A DNA stretch of 41,950 nucleotides from Chloracidobacterium sp. UBA6041 (GTDB lineage Bacteria > Acidobacteriota > Blastocatellia > Pyrinomonadales > Pyrinomonadaceae). How positions within the stretch are numbered: the first letter of the stretch is position 1; every line of letters starts with the position of its first letter. A program made the translations under genes and the position numbers. The notes beneath the pieces were generated by a model. The model saw only the letters and a list, made by a program, of their open reading frames with translations, was not told where the DNA came from and searched no databases. Shown here piece by piece: positions 35,840 to 41,950 of the stretch. The stretch lies in NCBI GenBank assembly GCA_002427845.1, contig DIYZ01000115.1:6419-48368 (forward strand), read 5' to 3'.

Positions 35840-36469
35840 ATGGATTCAATAGAAGGTTTCATCCTTGCTGGTGGAGCGTCGCGCCGGATGGGAACCGACA
35901 AAGCGCGGCTGACACTTGCTGGTCTGACTTTTGTCGAACGCATTGCCGGAGAACTTTCTGCCGTTACCTCTTCCGTGAGCCTGGTGGGCAGCAGCACCTC
36001 GGATGCATCGCAAGTGAATCTTCCGGTTGATCTGCGCAGGGTGGCGGACGTCTATTCCCGTTGGGGAGCACTGGGTGGTGTACACGCCGCGCTTGCAGCC
36101 TGTAGTGCGGAGTGGGCCCTGATCGTAGCTTGCGATTTTCCTCTGGTGACGGGCGAACTTTTTCTCAGACTGGCGAACCTCAGCGAAGACTCTGATGCCG
36201 TTGCGCCCATCCAAAACGATCAGATTCCGCAACCTCTTTGCGCGCTCTATCGCCGCGAGGCGTGCCTGGGCCGCGCGCAAGAGTTGATTAATTCCGGCGA
36301 GCGAAAGCCCATTGCTCTGCTACAATCTGTGCGCACCCGCTGGGTCTCGTTTGACGAACTGGCGGATTTGAAAGGCGCGACCCACTTTTTTGACAACATC
36401 AATACTCCAGAAGATTATGCTCGCATAGTCGAGAAAGGATTTAGTTCTACGGATGCGGCGATGAACTAA
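35840..36469 (+). CDS. mobA: Molybdenum cofactor guanylyltransferase
   Basis: Transfers GMP from GTP to molybdopterin to make the MGD form of the cofactor used by DMSO-reductase-type enzymes. The 209-residue protein has the nucleotidyltransferase loop FILAGGASRRMGTDKA at residues ~7-22, the Asp-containing VACDFPLV near 94-101 and a C-terminal NINTPEDY segment typical of MobA. The ATG at 35840 follows AGGATC; the frame extends upstream to 35687 through a repeat, which is unlikely to be coding. A MogA/MoaB-type gene occurs 26 kb away. The mobB partner is not seen. Confidence 0.9.
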   Translation: MDSIEGFILAGGASRRMGTDKARLTLAGLTFVERIAGELSAVTSSVSLVGSSTSDASQVNLPVDLRRVADVYSRWGALGGVHAALAACSAEWALIVACDFPLVTGELFLRLANLSEDSDAVAPIQNDQIPQPLCALYRREACLGRAQELINSGERKPIALLQSVRTRWVSFDELADLKGATHFFDNINTPEDYARIVEKGFSSTDAAMN

Positions 36470-36534
36470 GCTCAAAGTCAAGCGAACCGAAGGATCGCTT
36501 TAGTCTTCATCCTTCATCCCCCATCCCTTAACTC

Positions 36535-37491
36535 ATGGCGCACCGACGACGACTCGGCAAGAAGCTTTTTAAGTCGCTGCTACCAATCCTGCTCATCCTG
36601 GTAGTTGCCCTCCTTATCGCACTAGCTTCTATTGTCTATGGAATTACGCGCCCGCCCCGCCGCTCGTATCTCGTCACACCGCAAACGTTTTCACAAATAA
36701 GCGGTTCGGCTCTAAAAGTCACTGACGAAGAGTGGCGGAATCGTGACGGCACAATGGCCCGGGGATGGCTGCTGCGAGGTGCTGAAGGAGCTCCGGCCAT
36801 CATCTTTTTGCATCGCTATGGCGCTGACCGCTCCTCTCTTTTCAATCTCGGTATCAAGGTAAATGAAGCCACAAACTTTACGATCCTCTGGCCCGATCTG
36901 CGGGGACATGGCCTGAATCCTCCAGTTAGCTGGAGCTCTTTTGGAACTCGCGAAGGTGACGATGCGCTGGCAGCGCTGGACTTCCTGCGCACCTTGAAAG
37001 GCGGCAGCGGGAAAGAGCTGGTCGCAAATCGCTTTGGACTTTTCGGCGTGGAGCTTGGTGCCTATGCTGGGATGCGTGCGGCGCCTCGCGAACCTGCCGT
37101 GCAGGTGCTGGCGCTTGATTCGGTTCCGCGCGATGCCGATGAGTTAGTGAATGCCGCGGTAACGAGCGATGTCAGCGTTAGTAACGGTGCTTTGCTGTCT
37201 CTCGCACGTGCTGCGACTCGCGTCTACTTTCTGGGCCAGTACGAAAACAAGACTTCGTGTGAGCTGGCGGCTGCTCTGGGAACCCGGCGAATCCTCTTGC
37301 TCGCTGGCGTAGACGATGGTTATCTACGCGATTCAACCAAATCTCTCGAACGATGTTTTCCAAACCCTGCGAGCGTGGACGCAAAAACCGACTTGCCCCT
37401 GACAGGTTTTACCTTGCCCTCGGCCACTGGTGAGCAGGGAGAAGGTTACGATCGGCCGGTGATCGATTTCTTCGCTAAGAATTTGCATTGA
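36535..37491 (+). CDS. Membrane-anchored alpha/beta-hydrolase-fold protein, nucleophile missing
   Basis: A 318-residue protein with one N-terminal membrane segment (~11-37) and an alpha/beta hydrolase fold. The nucleophile elbow reads LFGVELGAYAGM, with Glu173 where GxSxG enzymes have Ser. The oxyanion region is FLHRYGADRSS rather than HG. The expected C-terminal His region reads QGEGYDRPV. Either this is a non-catalytic member or it uses another residue. Upstream repeats of TTCATCC are present. It follows mobA with a 65-bp gap and converges on the glycosyltransferase gene 24 bp later. Confidence 0.78.
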   Translation: MAHRRRLGKKLFKSLLPILLILVVALLIALASIVYGITRPPRRSYLVTPQTFSQISGSALKVTDEEWRNRDGTMARGWLLRGAEGAPAIIFLHRYGADRSSLFNLGIKVNEATNFTILWPDLRGHGLNPPVSWSSFGTREGDDALAALDFLRTLKGGSGKELVANRFGLFGVELGAYAGMRAAPREPAVQVLALDSVPRDADELVNAAVTSDVSVSNGALLSLARAATRVYFLGQYENKTSCELAAALGTRRILLLAGVDDGYLRDSTKSLERCFPNPASVDAKTDLPLTGFTLPSATGEQGEGYDRPVIDFFAKNLH

Positions 37492-37515
37492 CTCGGAATG
37501 GCTGGCCCGCGATCC

Positions 37516-39168
37516 TTACCGCGCTCTTACCGCTACGAGAGCAACTCTTCCATTGGTGCCAAGCAAATCCGTTTGCACTGACTTTGATCCGGTTAACTGG
37601 TCAAGCTCTTGGAGCGGGACGAAAACCAAAAAAGTTTCACCCCGTGTGTAACTTTCATCGATCACCTGCGAAGGTCCTTCATACAGAATGGGCTCGCCAT
37701 CCGCACCATAAACAAGACGACCAGCGGCGTAGAACTCGGGCGTGCGGTCGCCTCTCTCGAGGCCATAAATTGCCGCTTTTGAATAACCGCGAGCATCGGC
37801 GAGTTGGATCAGATGTTTCGTGGATTCAAGCTCAGCGAATGCTGGAGCCGCGTAAATCAAGACACTCAACACTACGACCAGGGTGGCGCCGGCAATTAAC
37901 AAGATTGAAGCTGGTCGCCAACGAGTCGAGAGCAAGGCAAAACCTCCTGCTACACACAAGGGCACGGCGATCATAAGCGCCAGCCTGAGCGGCAAGTTTC
38001 CTGTGCGCGAGGCATACGCAACCGTTAAGCTTGCGGAGACCACGAACATAGCCGCAGTTGCTCTGATTGCCCAGTTGCTATTTCCTGCGTCAGACTTATC
38101 TCGCGATAGTCTTTCGCCTACCATCAAAGCAACTGCGGGCAACACGGGAAGTATGTAACCGGGTAGTTTTGAGCCTGAGAAGCTAAAGAAAACCAGCGGC
38201 ACTGCAAGCCACGCAAGCACGAAGAGCCTCAACTTGTTAATCGGATCAATGAGCGGATCGTCTAAGCGCCAACGCCAGGTTCTGATGCTTACAATGCCCT
38301 CAATCAAGAAGACGCTCCACGGTAATGCGAGCAGCGGGATAACGATCAGATAATAATAAAGTGGTCCGGGGTGACGATATTTATTTGTTACGTAGCGCGC
38401 GAAGTGTTGCTGGACAAAGAACTGATCGACGAACAGCCAGCCATGCTTCCAGATCACCGGCGCATACCAAATGGCCGCGACAGCCAGCGCCAACGGTATT
38501 CCCCAAAACAGACTCATGAGTGCGTCCCGATCAGGCAGCCTGCGGCGAAAAAGGTAATAGAGACCCACAACGCCAACCGGAATTACTAAGCCAACCAATC
38601 CCTTCGCGAGCAGCGCCAGACCAATAAAGGCATAGAAGCCGACTAAGCATCTTCGCCTGACGCTTGAGTTTTCCTCGAACTCATAAATGATAAAAAACGC
38701 GAGCGCCCAGGTGATCGTCATCGTCAGAATTATGTCGAAGCTGGCGGCTCGGGAAAACACGATGATTCCCAGGCTGGTGGCCGTGGCCAGCGCACTCCAA
38801 AAGCTGTACGCCGCCAGGCGACCCGCGGAATAAGTCTGCTCCGCTTTCCTACCGATGAAGAAAACCGCCGTCACGGTCAGCACGCCTGACAACGCCGCCG
38901 GAAATCGCGCCGCCCATTCCGAGACGCCAAACAGTTTGTAGCTCGCCATCATCATCCAGTAGAGCAATGCTGGTTTTTCAAACCACACGTGCCCGCCCAG
39001 GGTCGGCGTCACGAAATCACGGCGTAGAAACATTTCGCGCGCGACTTGCGCGTAGCGCGGTTCATCCGGACCAAGCAGAGGAAAATGGCCCAGCCCGTAA
39101 AAATAAAATCCAATGACAACGAGGAAAAGGAAAAGAGTGCCTCGCTTGGCAAGGGTTGAAGGTTGCAA
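37516..39168 (-). CDS. Glycosyltransferase family 39 / ArnT-like membrane protein
   Basis: A 550-residue polytopic membrane glycosyltransferase of the PMT/ArnT group. The first periplasmic loop has the catalytic-type motif GPDEPRYAQVAREM near residues 33-46. It is followed by FVTPTLGGHVWFEKPALLYW and about eleven hydrophobic helices. A smaller soluble C-terminal domain of ~100 residues follows. These enzymes move sugars from polyprenyl phosphates to lipid A, proteins or glycans on the outer face of the membrane. Acceptor unknown. The Gfo/Idh/MocA gene next to it, of a type that can modify UDP-sugars, is divergent. ATG 39168. Confidence 0.9.
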   Translation of the reverse strand: MQPSTLAKRGTLFLFLVVIGFYFYGLGHFPLLGPDEPRYAQVAREMFLRRDFVTPTLGGHVWFEKPALLYWMMMASYKLFGVSEWAARFPAALSGVLTVTAVFFIGRKAEQTYSAGRLAAYSFWSALATATSLGIIVFSRAASFDIILTMTITWALAFFIIYEFEENSSVRRRCLVGFYAFIGLALLAKGLVGLVIPVGVVGLYYLFRRRLPDRDALMSLFWGIPLALAVAAIWYAPVIWKHGWLFVDQFFVQQHFARYVTNKYRHPGPLYYYLIVIPLLALPWSVFLIEGIVSIRTWRWRLDDPLIDPINKLRLFVLAWLAVPLVFFSFSGSKLPGYILPVLPAVALMVGERLSRDKSDAGNSNWAIRATAAMFVVSASLTVAYASRTGNLPLRLALMIAVPLCVAGGFALLSTRWRPASILLIAGATLVVVLSVLIYAAPAFAELESTKHLIQLADARGYSKAAIYGLERGDRTPEFYAAGRLVYGADGEPILYEGPSQVIDESYTRGETFLVFVPLQELDQLTGSKSVQTDLLGTNGRVALVAVRAR

Positions 39169-39319
39169 GTATAGTCGCTCCGCAATCAGTCAGTCAGTCG
39201 GCAGTTGTCGGTCGCAGTTGCACATAACAGTCGAGCGAACATTTGCGCCTGAGCGAACGGAGTATCGTAGAAATAAGGATCAGATACAAATTGACACCGA
39301 CAACGTCGGCCGCATTAAG

Positions 39320-39351
39320 TGTGGCCACTGACAACTGGCCACTGACAACCC
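39320..39351. repeat. GGCCACTGACAAC repeat before the oxidoreductase
   Basis: Two tandem units, GTGGCCACTGACAACT and GGCCACTGACAACC, lie immediately before the ATG at 39362. They match the GTCAGTGGTC family at 1587-1668. Confidence 0.55.
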
Positions 39352-39361
39352 ACTACTAACT

Positions 39362-40357
39362 ATGACGTTACGTACCGCAGTGATCGGCGTGGGCCATCTG
39401 GGCAGGCAACACGCTCGCATCCATTCTAATCTCGCTGCTGAGGGTCTAACCGAATTCGTTGCAGTCTGCGACCTCGACGAAAAAACCGCGAGCGAGATTG
39501 CGGCGGAAAGAAAAGTGTCGTGGACTGCCGACTGGCGCACGCTCATCGGGAACGTGGAAGCAGTAAGTTTGGCGGTGCCAACGGTGTCGCATTGCGAAAT
39601 TGCCTGCGAGCTACTCGAAGCCGGGATTCATGTTTTGGTGGAGAAACCAATAGCGCGCACGCTCGACGAAGCGGATGAGATGATCGCCACGGCGGCGAAA
39701 AGTGGGGCGCTGTTGCAGGTTGGACATTTGGAGCGATTCAATCCCGCGCTGGTTGCGTTGCGCCCGTACGTACGTAAGCCCGTCTACTTCGAGATTCATC
39801 GCGTGGGTGAGTTTACCGCGCGTTCACTGGATATTGATGTTGTGCTGGACTTGATGATTCACGATCTCGATATCGTGCAATGGTTGGTGGGCGAGGACGT
39901 GGCAGTAACCGATTTACATGCAGTCGGCATTCCAATACTGACTGACAAAGTCGATGCGGCAAACGCGCGGCTTGAGTTTTCTTCAGGCGCTGTAGCAAAC
40001 ATAACCGTTTCCCGGGTCAGCACCGAAAAGATCAGAAAGATGCGCTTTTTCCAGCCGCATGATTACGTGGTCGTGGACTACGCCACGAAACATGCATCGA
40101 TTAGTAGTCTGGCGCCGCCGAGTGCAAGCGGGGCCTGGCCGGGTGTGCATGTGAAAACTCTTGACGTCATTGATGTAGAGCCACTGCGTGCCGAGATTGT
40201 CGCGTTTGTTGAAGCCGCGCGCGATGGCCTCGCTTCGCCAGTGTCGGGAAACGACGGCAAGAATGCACTCGCGCTGGCGCTGCGCGCGTTACAAAGAATT
40301 GAAGAACACGCGACGAAAGTGCAAGTTGGATCTGTTGGCAGAGCTTTCCCTAACTAA
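39362..40357 (+). CDS. Gfo/Idh/MocA family oxidoreductase
   Basis: A 331-residue NAD(P)-dependent oxidoreductase. The N-terminal Rossmann motif AVIGVGHLGRQHARI is followed by the EKP motif VEKPIART at ~93-100 and QVGHLERFNPA. The catalytic region DLMIHDLDIVQWLVG contains the conserved Asp and His. It resembles GnnA-like UDP-GlcNAc 3-dehydrogenases, which often carry GHLGRQHARI, but lpx genes are not adjacent. Substrate, probably a sugar or sugar nucleotide, is not determined. The ATG at 39362 lies just after a GGCCACTGAC repeat, without a strong separate ribosome-binding site. Confidence 0.88.
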   Translation: MTLRTAVIGVGHLGRQHARIHSNLAAEGLTEFVAVCDLDEKTASEIAAERKVSWTADWRTLIGNVEAVSLAVPTVSHCEIACELLEAGIHVLVEKPIARTLDEADEMIATAAKSGALLQVGHLERFNPALVALRPYVRKPVYFEIHRVGEFTARSLDIDVVLDLMIHDLDIVQWLVGEDVAVTDLHAVGIPILTDKVDAANARLEFSSGAVANITVSRVSTEKIRKMRFFQPHDYVVVDYATKHASISSLAPPSASGAWPGVHVKTLDVIDVEPLRAEIVAFVEAARDGLASPVSGNDGKNALALALRALQRIEEHATKVQVGSVGRAFPN

Positions 40358-40497
40358 GAGCGGGGGCGAGCCCGCCTTCCTGACCTGAGAGACGTTCAGG
40401 TCGACTTTCTGTCCGTCCCTTGAAAGCCTCTCAGATTTCGTTCTGGCACTAACTGAATGAAACTCGGGGTCAGGAAGGCGGGCTTGCCTCCGCTCTT
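40356..40497. repeat. 30-bp inverted repeat element
   Basis: Arms 40356-40385 and 40468-40497 are reverse complements with 2 mismatches in 30, containing AGCCCGCCTTCCTGACC. The 82-bp interior holds TGAGAG/CTCTCA and CTTTC/GAAAG hairpins. The arms lie between the oxidoreductase stop and the hydrolase start. Confidence 0.75.
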
Positions 40498-40514
40498 CAT
40501 CACAAAACCTCTTT

Positions 40515-41645
40515 ATGTCTATACCAGCCAATTCCATCTCAGCCTTCCTGGCTGAGCGAATCGCTGCCGGCCACTTCCCTTCCGCAGTTTATCTGGTCGC
40601 CGGCGGAGGGCAGGAAGTCTTTGCTGATGCGCTCGGCAATGCCGTAGTGGAACCGAGTCGGATCCCTGCCACGCTCGACACGATTTACGATCTCGCTTCC
40701 CTCACCAAACCGTTAATAACCGGTCACCTTTGCGCGCGGCGAATTGAAGCGGGAGAACTGACGCTGGATAGTTCAGTCTCGCATTACCTGCCGGAGTTTG
40801 ATCGCCCTGACAAAAATACCATCACCATTCGCGAACTGTTGACGCACACATCCGGCCTGCCCTCCTGGCGCCCGCTTTATATTCTTGCGCAAGGCGAACC
40901 GGATCGAGCGACATCAGCAATCGCCAGTCTGGATTTGGATTACAAACCGGGAACGCGCGTGGTTTATAGCGATCTGGGATTTATAATTCTTGGCCTGCTG
41001 TTAGAGAGACTAACAGGCAAGCGTTTAGCCAAGCTCGCGCACTGCGAAATTTTCCAGCCACTGAACCTGAAGCGCACTTTCTTCAACCCCGAGCGCGCGA
41101 TGCAAACCGGAATCGCGGCCTGCGAAACAGGAAATGCTTACGAGCGCCAGACGTGCAGCGAAACGCTCCCTAACGCTGTCGCCGGGGCGTACCAGGATTG
41201 GCGTCAGGATCTAATCTGGGGCGAAGTGCATGACGGTAACGCGCATTTTCTGGGCGGCGCCGCCGGTCATGCGGGACTGTTTGCAACCGCAGAAGAAACT
41301 CTCTTGCTGGCAAATCAATTCTTGCCTAACCAAACTCAGTTACTCGCGCCCGCCACCTGCGAATTGTTTCCGGAGAACATGACCGCCGGCTTGGAAGAAG
41401 CACGCTCCATCGCCTGGCAATTGGCCGAAACGAAAGATTCGGCCGCCGGCCCCGATCTTCCGCCGGACAGCTTTGGCCATTCGGGTTTTACCGGCACGAG
41501 TTGCTGGATCGATCCGCGTCGCGAACGAGTGTTCATCTTGTTGACGAATCGCACACACGTACGCGCTTTGCCATTCGCAAATATCAACAGCGTGCGAAGG
41601 CAGTTTCACAGTTTGGCTGTTCAGGCCCTCGCCAATTCACAATAG
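40515..41645 (+). CDS. Serine hydrolase, beta-lactamase class C fold
   Basis: A 376-residue protein of the beta-lactamase/esterase (serine hydrolase) family. The SxxK motif is SLTK at residues 62-65, the second motif YSD is at 151-153 (where class C enzymes have YxN), and HSG is at 322-324 in place of KTG. These variants are common in esterase and D-aminopeptidase members rather than in true beta-lactamases. No signal peptide is visible at the ATG start (MSIPANSISA), so it may act in the cytoplasm or use an unrecognised export route. It follows the oxidoreductase after an inverted-repeat gap. Substrate unknown. Confidence 0.85.
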   Translation: MSIPANSISAFLAERIAAGHFPSAVYLVAGGGQEVFADALGNAVVEPSRIPATLDTIYDLASLTKPLITGHLCARRIEAGELTLDSSVSHYLPEFDRPDKNTITIRELLTHTSGLPSWRPLYILAQGEPDRATSAIASLDLDYKPGTRVVYSDLGFIILGLLLERLTGKRLAKLAHCEIFQPLNLKRTFFNPERAMQTGIAACETGNAYERQTCSETLPNAVAGAYQDWRQDLIWGEVHDGNAHFLGGAAGHAGLFATAEETLLLANQFLPNQTQLLAPATCELFPENMTAGLEEARSIAWQLAETKDSAAGPDLPPDSFGHSGFTGTSCWIDPRRERVFILLTNRTHVRALPFANINSVRRQFHSLAVQALANSQ

Positions 41646-41950
41646 CAGAACGGCAAAGAACGCAAAAAAAACCGCAAAGGTTGGTAGTGTCTAATTTCCA
41701 GCTCTTCTCTGCGCAGCCTTTGCAAAGCAAAGGTTTAGTTTCTTGGTTTTTGAGCAAGTTTTCGTGTGGCGCCGGAGACCAACATTTAGTGACCGCACTC
41801 AGCAAACCTGCAAAGCAGGTGACCCGCTTACGCGGGCTGGTCGAGTGGTCTCGCCTTTGGTTGCGGCCTTGTCCGCGCTGCGTCTCAGCGATGAGCTTTC
41901 GCGACCAGGATTCACCGTAGAAAGAATGCAGAGTTAACGCAGAGAGTAAA
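41646..41950. other. Intergenic tail with short palindromes
   Basis: No gene is supported. ACCTGCAAAGCAGGT (41806-41820) and CCCGCTTACGCGGG (41823-41836) are palindromes related to those at the left edge. AACGCAAAAAAAACCGC and GCAGAGTTAACGCAGAG units look like simple repeats. Frames crossing it are shadows of the hydrolase or of repeats. Confidence 0.5.

Noticed and set aside
40515..41645. Antibiotic-resistance beta-lactamase
   Set aside because: YSD and HSG replace the class C motifs and no signal peptide is visible, so a general serine hydrolase is the safer reading.

Overview
This window looks like chromosome from a Gram-negative, mid-GC soil bacterium, most probably an acidobacterium of the Blastocatellia type. 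That assignment is inferred from gene content, not from a marker tree. Supporting features are a proton-pumping NADH dehydrogenase with separate nuoA, B, C and D, a secreted Calx-beta/DUF4214 protein, a SpoIVB-type S55 peptidase in a genome with no visible sporulation genes, many exported proteins and a lipoprotein-like protein. Intergenic DNA is unusually rich in short palindromic repeat families. No phage, IS element, CRISPR array, rRNA or plasmid gene was seen.

Layout. 1-9.2 kb: the minus strand carries nuoA-nuoB, an exported glycine-zipper protein and a haem-binding-domain protein, then nuoC, a small unknown ORF and nuoD. A plus-strand block of translation genes (rpmE, a DUF1385 membrane protein, prfA, a histidine phosphatase) sits between nuoB and nuoC and splits the complex I cluster. 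9.5-15 kb: a MogA/MoaB-type molybdopterin gene, then a promoter, a long hairpin-rich leader and a ~4 kb secreted repeat protein broken by two single-base frameshifts, then a CoA-binding protein. 15.2-20.3 kb: carB, a DnaC-like ATPase, a receiver-like (cREC) protein and tRNA-Phe. 20.4-26.9 kb: a possible small RNA, an amidohydrolase/deaminase, recA, a small unknown protein, an S9 peptidase and an ankyrin lipoprotein translationally coupled to a cyclophilin. 27.8-33.3 kb: a dienoyl-CoA-reductase-like SDR, an exported protein with phosphohistidine and ATP-grasp domains in glucan-dikinase order, a PLP decarboxylase and, divergently, rsmG. 33.5-41.9 kb: an S55 peptidase, mobA, a membrane-anchored alpha/beta-hydrolase-fold protein lacking its nucleophile, a GT39-type glycosyltransferase, a Gfo/Idh/MocA oxidoreductase and a beta-lactamase-fold serine hydrolase.

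How the genes relate. nuoABCD encode the membrane arm subunit A and the quinone-side module B/C/D of complex I. rpmE-DUF1385-prfA is a translation-linked set. mogA and mobA both serve molybdenum cofactor synthesis but lie 26 kb apart. Most other genes are single-gene units with their own repeats and terminators.

The least explained items are the structured leader that may sequester a ribosome-binding site ahead of the frameshifted secreted protein, the exported dikinase-like protein, the three nested inverted repeats at 28.7-29.1 kb, and the repeat families that repeatedly abut start codons. I could run no searches. Family names rest on motif recognition, and promoter, RNA and repeat calls on reading the bases.
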